From: Pseudomonadota bacterium
GTDB taxonomy: Bacteria; Pseudomonadota; Gammaproteobacteria; Steroidobacterales; Steroidobacteraceae
DNA: 64,000 nt
Assembly (NCBI GenBank): GCA_021805865.1
Contig: JAJZDX010000012.1
Location: 1-64,000 of the forward strand
Direction: 5' to 3'
The notes beneath the pieces were generated by a model. That model had not been told where the DNA came from, ran no database searches, and saw only the letters and a program-made list of their open reading frames with translations. Shown here piece after piece: positions 1-9,766 of this stretch (position 1 is its first letter; the number at the start of each line of letters is the position of its first letter). The translations under genes and the position numbers were made by a program.

Positions 1-98
1 TCGGGGCGAGCGGCAAGGGCCCTGAGGTGATGGCGCATTTCGGCTTCACCGTCGAGCGCATCCAGCGCGAGATCGGCGAGCTGCTCGACAGGGCTTGA
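1..98 (+). CDS. tkt: Transketolase, C-terminal end (partial)
   Basis: The last 31 codons of a gene entering from the left edge; the reading frame starts at base 3 and stops at TGA 96-98. The tail contains the FGFTVE motif followed by a helix, which matches the extreme C-terminus of transketolases. Transketolase moves two-carbon units between sugar phosphates in the pentose phosphate pathway. The identification rests on this short tail plus position: tkt directly before gap-pgk is a common proteobacterial order. Everything upstream is outside the window. Confidence 0.75.
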   Translation, partial: GASGKGPEVMAHFGFTVERIQREIGELLDRA

Positions 99-153
99 CG
101 GGGCCCGCCCCGGCGCGTGGCGCGCCGGTGGCAGTGAACGGCGGGCGAGGGGC

Positions 154-360
154 CGAGCCTGCGGAGGCTGTGTAGGGTATCGCGGAAAGCGCCGCAGGCG
201 ACTGGCATGGCGCAGCAGGCGAAGGGCCGTCCCGAGCCTGCGGAGGCTGTGTAGGGTATCGCGGAAAGCGCCGCAGGCGACTGGCATGGCGCAGCAGGCG
301 AAGGGCCGTCCCGAGCCTGCGGAGGCTGTGTAGGGTATCGCGGAAAGCGCCGCAGGCGAC
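154..360. repeat. Tandem repeat array A, 79-bp unit, about 2.6 copies
   Basis: Fills most of the 294-bp gap between tkt and gap. Units begin at 154, 233 and 312, exactly 79 bp apart. The first two are complete and nearly identical; the third breaks off near 360. The unit contains TGTAGGGTATCGCGG followed by AAAGCGCC. Read on the other strand, this core is also found in the array at 21993-22346, which also has a 79-bp period. No ORF or clear hairpin terminator was found. The sequence lies directly in front of gap and must be part of its leader or promoter region. Confidence 0.9.
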
Positions 361-392
361 TTTCCGCCAATCGAAACAAGAGGCAACGGGTC

Positions 393-1406
393 ATGGCAAT
401 CAAGGTCGGTATCAACGGTTACGGCCGCATCGGTCGCAATGTGCTGCGCGCCCTTTACGAGGGCAAGCACAATGGGGAGATCCAGATCGTCGCGCTCAAC
501 GATCTTGGCGACGCCAAGACCAACGCGCACCTGACGCAATACGATACCGTCCACGGACGCTTCCCCGGCGAAGTCAAGGTCGATGGGGATTCGCTGGTCG
601 TCAATGGCGATCGGATCCGCGTGCTTGCCGAGCGCGATCCGGCCAGACTCCCCTGGGGCGAGCTCGGGGTGCAGTATGTGCTGGAGTGCACCGGACTCTT
701 CACCAGCAAGGCCAAGGCGTCCGCCCACCTTGCGGGCGGAGCGAAGAAGGTGGTCATCTCCGCACCGGGCGGGGAGGATGTGGACGCCACGGTCGTCTAC
801 GGCGTCAACCACCAGATGCTCTCCAGCCGGCACACGGTCATCTCCAACGCCTCGTGCACGACCAACTGTCTGGCGCCGGTCGCCAAGGTGCTGCACGACG
901 CGATCGGCATCACGGCCGGCATCATGACCACGGTGCATTCCTACACCAACGACCAGGTGCTCACCGACGTCTACCACAAGGATCTGCGCCGCGCCCGCTC
1001 GGCGACCCAGTCGCAGATCCCGACCAAGACCGGCGCGGCTTCGGCCCTCGGTCTGGTGCTTCCCGAGCTCAAAGGCCGTCTCGACGGATTCTCGGTGCGT
1101 GTGCCGACCATCAACGTCTCGCTGGTCGATCTGACTTTTACCGCCCCGCGCCCCACCACGGTTGAAGAAGTCAATCAGGCGATGCGCGCCGGCGCCGACG
1201 GCGCGCTCAAGGGGATTCTGGGCTACAACACCGCGCCGCTGGTGTCGATAGACTTCAATCACGACGCCCGCTCCTCCGTGTTCGACGCTACGCTCACCAA
1301 GGTGATCGGCGGCACGCTGGTCAAGGTGTGCGCGTGGTACGACAACGAGTGGGGCTTCTCCAACCGCATGCTCGACACGACGCTCGCGTGGTCGAAGGCG
1401 CCATGA
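393..1406 (+). CDS. gap: Type I glyceraldehyde-3-phosphate dehydrogenase
   Basis: Catalyses oxidative phosphorylation of glyceraldehyde 3-phosphate to 1,3-bisphosphoglycerate in cytosolic glycolysis. 337 aa, normal family length. The N-terminal Rossmann motif [11 protein letters not shown] (6-16) is intact. Asp37 in the NDL segment after the second strand suggests NAD rather than NADP preference. The catalytic cysteine is C155 in SNASCTTNC, and H182 is the likely base in TTVHSYT. The start is supported by AGAGGC about 10 bases upstream. Its stop overlaps the pgk start (ATGA), so the two are probably translationally coupled. Array A lies just upstream. Confidence 0.96.
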   Translation: MAIKVGINGYGRIGRNVLRALYEGKHNGEIQIVALNDLGDAKTNAHLTQYDTVHGRFPGEVKVDGDSLVVNGDRIRVLAERDPARLPWGELGVQYVLECTGLFTSKAKASAHLAGGAKKVVISAPGGEDVDATVVYGVNHQMLSSRHTVISNASCTTNCLAPVAKVLHDAIGITAGIMTTVHSYTNDQVLTDVYHKDLRRARSATQSQIPTKTGAASALGLVLPELKGRLDGFSVRVPTINVSLVDLTFTAPRPTTVEEVNQAMRAGADGALKGILGYNTAPLVSIDFNHDARSSVFDATLTKVIGGTLVKVCAWYDNEWGFSNRMLDTTLAWSKAP

Positions 1407-2581
1407 AGGTCCTGCGCATGGCGGATACGGACCTGCGCGGGAAGCGGGTCCTCATCCGCGAAGATCTCAACGTTCCGGTGCAGGATGGGGTGGTGAGCAG
1501 CGACGCGCGCATTCGCGCCGCGCTGCCGACCATCCGCTACGCGATCGACCAGCATGCCCAGGTGTTCATCCTCTCGCATCTCGGCCGGCCGAAGGAAGGC
1601 CGGTACGAGGAGGCGCTGTCGCTGAAGCCCGTGGCCGCGCGGCTCTCGGAGCTCCTCGGCAAGCCGGTGCCGCTGAGGCGCGACTGGCTCGAGGGGCTCG
1701 AGTGCGCGCCGGGCACCGCGGTGCTGTGCGAGAACGTCCGCTTCAACAGCGGCGAGAAGAAGGACGACGAGCAGCTCGCCCGCAAGATGGCCTCGCTCTG
1801 CGACGTGTTCGTCATGGATGCCTTCGGCACCGCGCACCGGGCCGAGGCGAGCACCCACGGCGTGGTGAGATTCGCCAAGACGGCCTGCGCGGGCCCGCTG
1901 CTGGTCGGGGAGCTGGAGGCGCTCGAGCGGGCGCTGGAGAAGCCCGCGCGGCCGCTGGTGGCGATCGTCGCCGGCTCCAAGGTCTCGACCAAGCTGACCG
2001 TCCTCGAGTCGCTGCTCGCCAAGGTCGACAAGCTGATCGTCGGCGGCGGCATCGCCAACACCTTCCTGGCCGCGACCGGCGTGCCGGTCGGCAAATCACT
2101 CTACGAGGCGGATCTCATCGAGGTGGCCCGCCGGCTCATGGCGCAGGCGCGTGCGCGCGGCGCGGAGATCCCGCTGCCGACCGACGTGGTGGTCGCCAAG
2201 GAGTTCGCCGCCACGGCGCATGCCGATGTACGCTCCATCCACGATGTGGGGGCCGATGAGATGATCCTCGATATCGGGCCTGACACGGCCGACCGCTTGA
2301 GCGAGATGCTGCAGGGGGCCGGCACCATCCTCTGGAACGGCCCGGTGGGCGTGTTCGAGTTCGAGCAGTTCGGCGAGGGCACCAAGGCCATCGCCCGAGC
2401 GATCGCGCGCAGCAAGGCATTCTCGCTTGCCGGCGGCGGCGACACGCTGGCGGCCATCGAGAAGTACCGCGTCGAGGACGGCATCTCCTACATCTCGACG
2501 GGTGGCGGGGCGTTCCTGGAATTCGTGGAAGGCAAGACGCTGCCCGCCGTGGCAGCTCTGGAGGAGCGCGCAAGCGGCTGA
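1403..2581 (+). CDS. pgk: Phosphoglycerate kinase
   Basis: Transfers phosphate from 1,3-bisphosphoglycerate to ADP. 392 aa, usual bacterial size. The chosen ATG overlaps the gap stop by 4 bp and gives the typical beginning ([20 protein letters not shown], then DLNVP). The substrate-binding LSHLGRP motif is near residue 60, and the nucleotide-binding GGGDT loop is near residue 350. A longer in-frame extension into gap exists but matches no part of the family. pyk begins 4 bp after the stop, so gap-pgk-pyk form one operon. Confidence 0.95.
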   Translation: MKVLRMADTDLRGKRVLIREDLNVPVQDGVVSSDARIRAALPTIRYAIDQHAQVFILSHLGRPKEGRYEEALSLKPVAARLSELLGKPVPLRRDWLEGLECAPGTAVLCENVRFNSGEKKDDEQLARKMASLCDVFVMDAFGTAHRAEASTHGVVRFAKTACAGPLLVGELEALERALEKPARPLVAIVAGSKVSTKLTVLESLLAKVDKLIVGGGIANTFLAATGVPVGKSLYEADLIEVARRLMAQARARGAEIPLPTDVVVAKEFAATAHADVRSIHDVGADEMILDIGPDTADRLSEMLQGAGTILWNGPVGVFEFEQFGEGTKAIARAIARSKAFSLAGGGDTLAAIEKYRVEDGISYISTGGGAFLEFVEGKTLPAVAALEERASG

Positions 2582-2585
2582 CGAC

Positions 2586-4016
2586 ATGCTGAGAAGAACC
2601 AAGATCGTGGCGACCGTGGGGCCGGCGACCGATGACGTCGCCATTCTGACTGACATGATGCGGGCCGGACTGGACGTGGTGCGGCTCAATGCCTCGCATG
2701 GCACGGTAGAGGACCGAAGGCGCCGCCTCGCGATGGTGCGCGAGGCGGCGCATCGGGCCAACCGCTGCGTCGGGGTGCTGCTCGACCTGGCGGGGCCGAA
2801 GATCCGCATCGAGGGATTCCGCGACGGCAAGGTGATGCTCGAGGAGGGGCGGGCGTTCACCCTCGATACGGCGCTGGACGCCAGGGCGGGCACTGCCGAG
2901 GCGGTCGGCTGCGCCTACAAGAACCTGCCGAAGGACGTGACGCCGGGTGACACACTGCTGCTCAACGACGGTCAGATCGTTCTTGGCGTCGATCGTGTCA
3001 GCGGTACCCGGATCGAGACGCACGTGCGCGTGGGCGGGGAGCTGTCGGATCGCAAGGGTCTCAATCGCCAGGGCGGCGGCATTTCCGCGCCGGCCTTGTC
3101 CGATAAGGACAAAGAGGACATCCGCTTCGCCGTCGAGGAGAGCATCGACTACATCGCGGTCTCCTTTGCGCGCGACGCCGATGACATAGAGCAGGCGCGC
3201 ACGCTGGCGCGACGCGCGGGGCGCGATACGCGCATCGTCGCCAAGGTCGAGCGGCAGGAGGCCATCAACAATCTGCCGGCCCTCATCGAGGCGTCCGATG
3301 TCGTGATGGTGGCGCGCGGGGATTTGGGCGTCGAGATGGGGTACGCGGAGCTCACGGGCCTGCAGAAGACCATCATCCATCAGACCCGGATGAAGAACCG
3401 GGTGGTGATCACCGCCACCCAGATGATGGAGTCCATGATCCAGAATCCGATTCCCACGCGCGCCGAAGTGAGCGACGTGGCGAACGCGGTGATGGACGGC
3501 ACCGATGCCGTGATGCTGTCGGCGGAGACGGCCACCGGCCGTTATCCGGTCAAGGCCGTGGAAGCCATGGCTCAGGTCATCGAGGGCGCCGAGAAATACC
3601 AGCTCGCGCATTCGCGCGAGCGCCATCGGACCGACGGGCAGTTCCGCGACACCGAGGAGGCGATCGCCATGGCCGTCATGTACGCGGCCAACCACATGAA
3701 AGTGCGCGCGATCGTCGCCCTGACGGAGTCTGGATCGACGCCGCTGTGGATGTCGCGCATCCGTTCCGACATCCCGATCTACGCGTTCACGCGGCACGAG
3801 TCCACGCGCCGCCGAGTGACGCTGTTCAGGGGCGTTTATCCAGTCATTTTCGACGTCACGCACGCCAAGTCGACCGGCCAGCTCTACGATACGCTGTTCA
3901 CGCGTCTGTTGGAGCTCAAGCTGGTCGAGCGCAAGGATCTGGTCATCCTCACCAAGGGTGAGCTGTCGGGAGTGCAGGGAGGGACGAATTCCCTGCAGAT
4001 CCTGGAGGTTGCCTGA
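2586..4016 (+). CDS. pyk: Pyruvate kinase
   Basis: Makes pyruvate and ATP from phosphoenolpyruvate at the end of glycolysis. 476 aa. The N-terminal MLRRTKIVATVGPA is typical. The active-site segment with VARGDLGVE and the signature MDGTDAVMLSAETA are both present, as is a complete C-terminal alpha/beta domain for allosteric control. The ATG lies 4 bp after pgk. Upstream in-frame codons overlap pgk and are not used. No fba follows, although fba often closes this operon in relatives; a patatin gene is next. Confidence 0.95.
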   Translation: MLRRTKIVATVGPATDDVAILTDMMRAGLDVVRLNASHGTVEDRRRRLAMVREAAHRANRCVGVLLDLAGPKIRIEGFRDGKVMLEEGRAFTLDTALDARAGTAEAVGCAYKNLPKDVTPGDTLLLNDGQIVLGVDRVSGTRIETHVRVGGELSDRKGLNRQGGGISAPALSDKDKEDIRFAVEESIDYIAVSFARDADDIEQARTLARRAGRDTRIVAKVERQEAINNLPALIEASDVVMVARGDLGVEMGYAELTGLQKTIIHQTRMKNRVVITATQMMESMIQNPIPTRAEVSDVANAVMDGTDAVMLSAETATGRYPVKAVEAMAQVIEGAEKYQLAHSRERHRTDGQFRDTEEAIAMAVMYAANHMKVRAIVALTESGSTPLWMSRIRSDIPIYAFTRHESTRRRVTLFRGVYPVIFDVTHAKSTGQLYDTLFTRLLELKLVERKDLVILTKGELSGVQGGTNSLQILEVA

Positions 4017-4025
4017 GGCCTGTGT

Positions 4026-4043
4026 GCGGCCGTAATCGGCCGC
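4026..4043. other. Perfect 7-bp hairpin between pyk and the patatin gene
   Basis: GCGGCCG and CGGCCGC flank the 4-base loop TAAT. The hairpin ends about 10 bases before the next ATG and has no T-run. It is not a classical terminator, but could be a Rho-type pause or could limit ribosome access to the downstream start. Confidence 0.5.
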
Positions 4044-4053
4044 CGCCGTCTCC

Positions 4054-5280
4054 ATGGCAATGACAATGGATGCGTCGGCTGAAGGGACCGATCCTCCGAA
4101 TCGGTCCGTGATCGGACTGGTGCTGACAGGCGGCGGTGCGCGCGCGGCCTATCAGGTCGGGGTACTGCGGGCGCTCGCCGAGCTGCTGCCACGTGGGCGC
4201 AATCCGTTCCAGGTCATCGTCGGGACGTCCGCCGGCGCGGTGGCGGCCAGCGTGCTGGCCGCACAGGCTCCTTTCTGGCGGCAGGCGGTCGCGGGTCTGG
4301 AGCGAGTATGGTCCCAGTTCCGCACCGAGCAGGTCTTCCATGTCGATGCGCCGCACATGCTGCGCTCGGGATTGCAATGGAGCCTGTCGCTGCTCTCGAG
4401 CGGCCTGGTGCTCTCGATCCCGAATTCGCTCCTCGATAACAGCCCGCTGCGGGCGCTGCTCGGGGTCGAGATCGATTGCGCCGGCATCCGCCGCAGCATC
4501 GCCCGGGGGCACCTGAGGGCCTGCGCGCTTTGCACGACCAGCTATACCTGGGGCCAGTCGGTCACCTACTTCGATGCCGTTCCCGCCTTGTCGGAGTGGA
4601 CGCGCATGCAGCACTGCGGACGACGGACCGAGCTGACTCTCGATCACATCATGGCGAGCGCGGCGATACCGCTGCTGTTTCCGCCGATCCGGCTCGACAG
4701 CGAGCACTTCGGAGACGGCTCGATGGCCCACCTCGAGCCGCTCAGCCCTCCCATCCGTCTGGGAGCGGACCGCCTGCTGATCATCGGTGTGCGGTCCCGG
4801 GAGGACACCGGCATGGGCAAGGACGTGACCCCTACCATGCCGACCCCGGGCGAGGTCTTCGGCTTCATGCTCGATACGTTGTTCACGGATCAGATTTACG
4901 CGGATCTGGAGCACATCGAGCGCATCAACCGCCTGGTGCATGCCGCTCCGGCGGCACGCGGCTCACGGCAGATCGACACCCTCATGATGGCCCCCAGCAC
5001 CGATCTCAGCGCGATCGCCGCCCGGCACCTGGGCGCGATGCCGAAGGGATTGCGGGCGCTGCTCAGGGTCATCGGCGGGCGCAACGGTACCTCGGGCCAA
5101 CAGCTCGCCAGCTACCTGATGTTCGAGGCATCCTACACGCGCGAGCTCATCGAGCTCGGCTATCGAGATGCGATGGCGGCGAAGACCGCTCTCCTGGCAT
5201 TCATGGGGGCCGAGCGTACCCCGGTGAGGGCCGAGGGAAGCCCGCAGGCCACCCAGGCCACCCAGACCACCCAGACCTAG
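4054..5280 (+). CDS. Patatin-like phospholipase
   Basis: A serine lipid acyl hydrolase of the patatin family, 408 aa. The three family motifs are intact: the oxyanion loop [11 protein letters not shown] (26-36), the nucleophile elbow GTSAG with Ser59, and the catalytic Asp221 in FGDGS. There is no signal peptide, so action at the inner face of the membrane is likely. The natural substrate cannot be told from sequence. The C-terminus ends in a short Gln/Thr/Ala-rich tail. Three ATGs lie within 13 bases (4054, 4060, 4066), so the exact start is uncertain. The stop codon shares the palindrome CTAG with the rapZ stop on the other strand. Confidence 0.88.
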   Translation: MAMTMDASAEGTDPPNRSVIGLVLTGGGARAAYQVGVLRALAELLPRGRNPFQVIVGTSAGAVAASVLAAQAPFWRQAVAGLERVWSQFRTEQVFHVDAPHMLRSGLQWSLSLLSSGLVLSIPNSLLDNSPLRALLGVEIDCAGIRRSIARGHLRACALCTTSYTWGQSVTYFDAVPALSEWTRMQHCGRRTELTLDHIMASAAIPLLFPPIRLDSEHFGDGSMAHLEPLSPPIRLGADRLLIIGVRSREDTGMGKDVTPTMPTPGEVFGFMLDTLFTDQIYADLEHIERINRLVHAAPAARGSRQIDTLMMAPSTDLSAIAARHLGAMPKGLRALLRVIGGRNGTSGQQLASYLMFEASYTRELIELGYRDAMAAKTALLAFMGAERTPVRAEGSPQATQATQTTQT

Positions 5281-6140
5281 GGTCCGCCCAGTCCCGTGTG
5301 CCGGACCGTGACGTTGGCGTGTGTCTGTCCGAATCGCCCCGCCAGCCGGTCAACGATGTAGACCGAGCGGTGCTGGCCGCCGGTGCAGCCGACGGCGACC
5401 GTGAGATAGCCGCGGTTGCTGGCGAGGTATTCCGGTATGCGCGCGCGGATGAAGCCGGCGATGTCCTCGATCAGCGCCGCCACGCCCGTGTGGCCTTCGA
5501 GGAAGCGGGCCACATCGAGGTCCTGCCCCGTAAGGTTGCGCAGCGTCGGCTCCCAGTAGGGGTTGGGGAGCGAGCGGGCGTCGAACACGAAGTCCGCATC
5601 CCCGGGGATGCCCTGCTTGAAGCCGAAGGACTCGAAGGTGAGGGAAAGGCGGTGTGTGGTCGGCTCGCCGACCCGCCGGCTCACGAGGTCCCGCAGGGCG
5701 TGCACGCCCAGGTGAGAAGTATCGATGACGAGGCTCGCCGCGTGCACCATGGGCTCGAGCAGGCGGCGTTCCATCGCCATCGCCTCGCGCAGGTCCAGGT
5801 TGTGGCGGCTCATGGGGTGGGTGCGGCGCGTCTCGGCGAAACGGCGCAGCAGCACCTCATCGGAGGCGGTGAGGAAGATGACCTGGCAGTCCAGGCCGCT
5901 GCGGCGCAGCTCGTCGATGAGCTGCGGCACGGTGTCGATCTCCGCGGCGGTGTTGCGCGCATCGAGTCCCACGGCCGCGCGCTCGTAGGTGCGCTCCGGG
6001 CTGCGCACGGCGTGGGCGATGAAGGGCTTGAGCAGGGCCGCCGGGATGTTGTCGATGCAGTAATAGCTCAGGTCCTCGAGCATGCGCAGAGCCACGCTCT
6101 TGCCCGAGCCGGACAGCCCGCTCAAGACGACGATGCGCAC
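5277..6140 (-). CDS. rapZ: RapZ/YvcJ-family nucleotide-binding protein
   Basis: 287 aa, the expected length. Walker A motif GLSGSGKS is at residues 8-15; the middle has the family DSSH-like region (VIDTSHL) and the C-terminus carries [10 protein letters not shown]. In E. coli, RapZ is an RNA-binding adaptor that directs RNase E to the GlmZ small RNA and so controls glucosamine-6-phosphate synthesis. Whether that role holds here is inference. It is the last gene of the kdsD-to-rapZ minus-strand run, 19 bp after hpf. ptsN, usually between hpf and rapZ, is absent, as is a downstream ptsO. Confidence 0.93.
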   Translation of the reverse strand: MRIVVLSGLSGSGKSVALRMLEDLSYYCIDNIPAALLKPFIAHAVRSPERTYERAAVGLDARNTAAEIDTVPQLIDELRRSGLDCQVIFLTASDEVLLRRFAETRRTHPMSRHNLDLREAMAMERRLLEPMVHAASLVIDTSHLGVHALRDLVSRRVGEPTTHRLSLTFESFGFKQGIPGDADFVFDARSLPNPYWEPTLRNLTGQDLDVARFLEGHTGVAALIEDIAGFIRARIPEYLASNRGYLTVAVGCTGGQHRSVYIVDRLAGRFGQTHANVTVRHTGLGGP

Positions 6141-6159
6141 GGGCGGTGCGGTGCGGATC

Positions 6160-6489
6160 TCAGACGCGCAGCGCCCTGATCTCCGCTCTGCCCTCCACCG
6201 CGTGATGATCCGTCAGCTTCTCCTTGTGCTTCTTGATGCACCGGTCGAGCTTGTCGGCCAGCAGGTCGATGGCGGCGTACATGTCCTCCTCGGTCGAATC
6301 GGCGTGGATGGAATGGCCGCTCACGCGCAGCGTCGCTTCGACCTTCTGGCGCAGCTTCTCCACCGTCAGCACGCAGTGCACATCGATGACCTGATCGAAA
6401 TGCCTCTCGATGCGCTCTAGCTTCTTCTCCAAGTAACCTCGCAGGGCCGGGGTGACCTCGATGTGGTGACCGGTGACATTGAGCTGCAT
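6160..6489 (-). CDS. hpf: Ribosome hibernation promoting factor (short HPF/RaiA family)
   Basis: 109 aa. Binds the 30S decoding region in stationary phase and favours inactive 70S/100S ribosomes. The sequence starts MQLNVTGHHIEVTPALR and ends in a basic tail, as in short HPF. A longer frame starts at TTG 6501, but that TTG is part of a TTGGAG Shine-Dalgarno sequence placed 6 bases before the ATG at 6489, so 6489 is chosen. It follows rpoN by 51 bp, the standard gammaproteobacterial position. Confidence 0.92.
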   Translation of the reverse strand: MQLNVTGHHIEVTPALRGYLEKKLERIERHFDQVIDVHCVLTVEKLRQKVEATLRVSGHSIHADSTEEDMYAAIDLLADKLDRCIKKHKEKLTDHHAVEGRAEIRALRV

Positions 6490-6540
6490 AGTCATCTCCA
6501 ATCGCTATGGTTTACCGGGTTTTGATCTCGTTCGGCTCCT

Positions 6541-7968
6541 TCAAGTCGGCAGCGCGCCCGCGCGTCTGCGCTCGCTGGAGGAGGGAATGTTCATCGCCTC
6601 GCGATACTTGGCCACGGTGCGCCGCGCCACCGGAATCCCTTCCGCCGAGAGCAGCTCCGCGATGCGTCCGTCGCTCAGGGGTGCGAGCGGATCCTCCTCC
6701 TTCAGAAGCTTTCTGATCTTGGCGCGAATGGCCGTGGAGGAGGTGCCGGAGCCGTCGGCGCCCTCGATCTGACTGGAGAAGAAATAGCGCAGCTCGAACA
6801 CTCCGCGCGGGGTGTGCATGTACTTGCCCGAGGTGACGCGTGAGATGGTCGACTCGTGCATGCCGACCGCCTCGGCGATGTCCTTGAGAATCATCGGCCG
6901 CATGTGCTCCTCGCCGCGCTCGAGAAACTCCACCTGCCGCTCGACGATGGAGCGCGCCACCTTGATCAGCGTCTCGTGGCGGATCTCCAGGCTCTTCAGC
7001 AGCCAGCGGGCCTCCTGCAGCTGGGTGCGCAGGCTCGCATGGCTCGCGCTGCGGCCAAGGAGGCTGGCGTAGCTGTGGTTGAGGCGCACGCGCGGCAGGG
7101 TGGCCGAGTTGATCTCTACGGTCCACCCGCGATCGGTGCGGCGCACGAACACATCGGGAACCACGTACTCCGCCGCCTGGTTGCTCACCGTGGAGCCCGG
7201 GCGCGGATGGCAGGAGCGCACCAGCGCCAGCGCGCAGGCGAGCTCTTCGTCGGTCGTCCGCAGCTCCCGCTTGAGGGCGGCGAGCTCCCGGCCCGCCAGG
7301 CGCTCCAGATGGTGTCGCGCGATCTCTACGGCGGTGGCGAGGCCCGGTGTCGCAGGGTCGAGCTGGCGCAGCTGCAGCTCGATACACTCCCCGATGCTGC
7401 GCGCGCCTATTCCGGGCGGGTCGAGGGCCTGAACGCGCTCGAGCACCGCCTCGATCTCGACCGGCTGGCACTGCAAGTCGGGTTTGAGCGTGTCGGCGAT
7501 TTCTTCAAGCGGCTCCGTGAGATAGCCGTCGTCGTTGATCGCGTCCACCACCGTGCGCGCGATCGCCAGCTCTCGCGGATCGAGCCTGGCGAGCTCCAAC
7601 TGCCAAAGCAGGTATTCCTGCAAAGACTGACCTGATGCGTCGGCGAAGTCCTGCTGGCGGTCCTCCTCATCGCCGTTCCAGGACGGCTCGGCGGGACCGG
7701 AGCTCTGGGCGCCCCACTCATCCTCCACCACCTCGATGTCGGCGCGCTCCTCGGCGCTCTCGGGCGCTTCGCGCGCCTCGGCGGATTCCGGCTCGAGCGC
7801 GCCCGGATTCTCCTCCACGGGCTCGAGCATGACGTTGGTCTCGAGAAGCTCGCGGATGTGCGCCTGCAGCTCGAGCGCCGGCAGCTGCAGAAGCCGAATT
7901 GCCTGCTGCAGCTGCGGGGTCATGGTCAGTTGCTGACCCAGCTTCAGCTGCAGGGAGGGTTTCAGCAT
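6541..7968 (-). CDS. rpoN: RNA polymerase sigma-54 factor
   Basis: 475 aa. Contains the Gln/Leu-rich activator-interacting region I (residues 1-50), an acidic region II (about 50-110), the core-binding and helix-turn-helix regions, and a perfect RpoN box ARRTVAKYRE at 448-457 that recognises the -24 promoter element. Region II is unusually rich in Glu and Ala. Sigma-54 needs an AAA+ activator to open promoters. A matching promoter in this window lies upstream of the pilin gene at 60785. Its neighbours lptB and hpf are the standard ones. Confidence 0.97.
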   Translation of the reverse strand: MLKPSLQLKLGQQLTMTPQLQQAIRLLQLPALELQAHIRELLETNVMLEPVEENPGALEPESAEAREAPESAEERADIEVVEDEWGAQSSGPAEPSWNGDEEDRQQDFADASGQSLQEYLLWQLELARLDPRELAIARTVVDAINDDGYLTEPLEEIADTLKPDLQCQPVEIEAVLERVQALDPPGIGARSIGECIELQLRQLDPATPGLATAVEIARHHLERLAGRELAALKRELRTTDEELACALALVRSCHPRPGSTVSNQAAEYVVPDVFVRRTDRGWTVEINSATLPRVRLNHSYASLLGRSASHASLRTQLQEARWLLKSLEIRHETLIKVARSIVERQVEFLERGEEHMRPMILKDIAEAVGMHESTISRVTSGKYMHTPRGVFELRYFFSSQIEGADGSGTSSTAIRAKIRKLLKEEDPLAPLSDGRIAELLSAEGIPVARRTVAKYREAMNIPSSSERRRAGALPT

Positions 7969-8045
7969 AGTGGCTTGTATGGCCGTGGCCTTCCTAATCC
8001 TAGCGGGGGAAATCCGGTTCCGCCCATGAGGTTTGACGCACGTTC

Positions 8046-8768
8046 CTAAAGCCGGAACGACTCGCCCAAGTACACCTCACGCACATGGGGATTGGCAAGA
8101 ATTTCTTCGGCGTTCCCGGCGGCGATCACAGTTCCCTGGTTGACGATATAGGCTCTCTGGCACACTCCCATGGTCTCGCGTACATTGTGGTCGGTGATGA
8201 GCACCCCGATGCCGCGGCTCGTGAGCTCGCGGATGATGCGCTGGATGTCCAGCACCGACAGCGGATCGACTCCCGCGAAGGGCTCATCGAGCAGCATGAA
8301 CCTGGGCTCGGCCGCGAGCGCGCGGGCGATTTCGACCCTGCGCCGCTCGCCCCCGGAGAGTGACAGGCCGAGGCTGCGGCGGACGTGGCCAATGCGCAGC
8401 TCCTCGAGCAGCTCCTCCAGGCGTTGCTCGCGCGCCGCCCGCTCGAGATCGCGGCGCGTCTCGAGGATGGCCATCACATTGTCTTCGACCGAGAGCCGGC
8501 GGAATACCGAGGCTTCCTGCGGCAGGTAGCCGAGCCCGAGCTGGGCCCGGCGATGCATGGACAGCGCCGTGATGTCGCGCTCGCCCAGGCGGATATTCCC
8601 GGCATCACAGGCGACGAGCCCCACCATCATGTAGAAGGCCGTGGTCTTGCCGGCGCCGTTGGGCCCCAACAGGCCGACCACCTCGCCGCTGGCCACCTCC
8701 AGGCTGAGGTCTCGCACGACCTTGCGGGAGCGGTAGCTCTTGGCGAGCCCCGTGGCTCTGAGGGACAT
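8046..8768 (-). CDS. lptB: LPS export ABC transporter ATP-binding protein LptB
   Basis: 240 aa ATPase that powers LPS extraction from the inner membrane with LptFG. Walker A GPNGAGKT is near residue 36, the signature [15 protein letters not shown] near 138 and Walker [11 protein letters not shown] near 158. The ATG at 8768 overlaps the lptA stop (TGATG). A TTG one codon earlier is possible but less likely. LptF and LptG are not in this window, which is normal. Confidence 0.96.
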   Translation of the reverse strand: MSLRATGLAKSYRSRKVVRDLSLEVASGEVVGLLGPNGAGKTTAFYMMVGLVACDAGNIRLGERDITALSMHRRAQLGLGYLPQEASVFRRLSVEDNVMAILETRRDLERAAREQRLEELLEELRIGHVRRSLGLSLSGGERRRVEIARALAAEPRFMLLDEPFAGVDPLSVLDIQRIIRELTSRGIGVLITDHNVRETMGVCQRAYIVNQGTVIAAGNAEEILANPHVREVYLGESFRL

Positions 8769-9766
8769 CAATCGGAGGCTCCCTGGCGTGTGCGGGGCCG
8801 GGTCTGCTTCGCAGGGGGGGCGGGAGGCCGCTTGCTCTCGAGAGCCTTCTTGCCCGCGGGCAGTGCCTGCGGCGTGATGGTGATGTGCACCCGCCCGCCG
8901 TTGCCGGGGGAGCTGCCCTTGAGCCGGTCTTTCAGGAGGTCATAGGTCAGCACCGGAGCGCTCATCTGATTGCGTCCGTCCGACAGCCAGGCGTTTCCGC
9001 TCAATTGCACGGTTCCTTTGTTGAGGTCATAGACGATCTGCTCGGCGTGTCCCCGGGCGGGCTTCCCGGTTTTCCTTTGCTGCGCGAACTGCGCCGGGTT
9101 GCCGCTGACGGTCGCCCGGGTGATGCGGCTGCCGAGCACGTTCACCACCGCCCGGTCCGCGCTCAGGCTACCGCGAGGGGGGGCCTGGATGCGCACATTG
9201 CCTTGCAGCGTCCACTGGCTGTTCCGCTGATCCTGTCCCATGGTGGTGCGGGCGCGGTCGGCCCGCACGACGATATTTCCCTGGGAGATCACGACCTGCC
9301 GGTACACGACCGTATGAGCCTTGTAGTTCACGTCCACCGAGGTGGCGTTGACCGTAATGGGCTTTGCGGACAGCTCCGGCGTGCGTGCGCCGGCGCCGCC
9401 GTGCCGTGCCGAAGGCGGCGGTGGCGGATGTGCGAGGGAGGACGAGCCGCCTGCAGGCCGCGAGCGACGGGGCGTGACGTGCGCCCTGCCTGAGACCCCC
9501 GGCCGTGAAGCCGCAAGAGCCCTCTGAGCGCTGCCCGAGGCAGACGGAAGTGCTGGCGGGAGCCGAGCCGGGAGACGGACGCTGCCGCCAGGGGCGGGTC
9601 GCGACCGCGGCGAACGGGCGGACAGGCTCGCGCACCGGGCTGGCGTGGAGCAGCTACCGCCGAGCGCGATGGCCACGGGCACGGAGGCTGCTGCAGGCAC
9701 GCCCGCGAGCCCGGCGAGGGTGAGGCCGAGCGCCAGGCCGCTAATGAGCAGGGGTGATGGTGGCAT
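8768..9766 (-). CDS. lptA: LPS transport periplasmic protein LptA, with long N-terminal insert
   Basis: LptA bridges the periplasm between LptC and LptD. It starts with a hydrophobic signal peptide (1-27, cleavage after an Ala-rich segment). The OstA-like beta domain occupies roughly residues 130-300 ([13 protein letters not shown], then [10 protein letters not shown]). At 332 aa it is much longer than the usual ~185 aa. The excess is a 100-residue Ser/Arg/Pro/Ala-rich stretch between signal and domain, plus a basic C-terminal tail. The frame is open throughout and both ends fit, so this is not an obvious frameshift. The ATG lies inside lptC, overlapping it by 26 bp. Confidence 0.85.
   Translation of the reverse strand: MPPSPLLISGLALGLTLAGLAGVPAAASVPVAIALGGSCSTPARCASLSARSPRSRPAPGGSVRLPARLPPALPSASGSAQRALAASRPGVSGRAHVTPRRSRPAGGSSSLAHPPPPPSARHGGAGARTPELSAKPITVNATSVDVNYKAHTVVYRQVVISQGNIVVRADRARTTMGQDQRNSQWTLQGNVRIQAPPRGSLSADRAVVNVLGSRITRATVSGNPAQFAQQRKTGKPARGHAEQIVYDLNKGTVQLSGNAWLSDGRNQMSAPVLTYDLLKDRLKGSSPGNGGRVHITITPQALPAGKKALESKRPPAPPAKQTRPRTRQGASD

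Noticed and set aside
2136-4055. 639-codon minus-strand frame opposite pgk and pyk
   Set aside because: Antisense shadow; composition of Arg, His and Asp without hydrophobic core.
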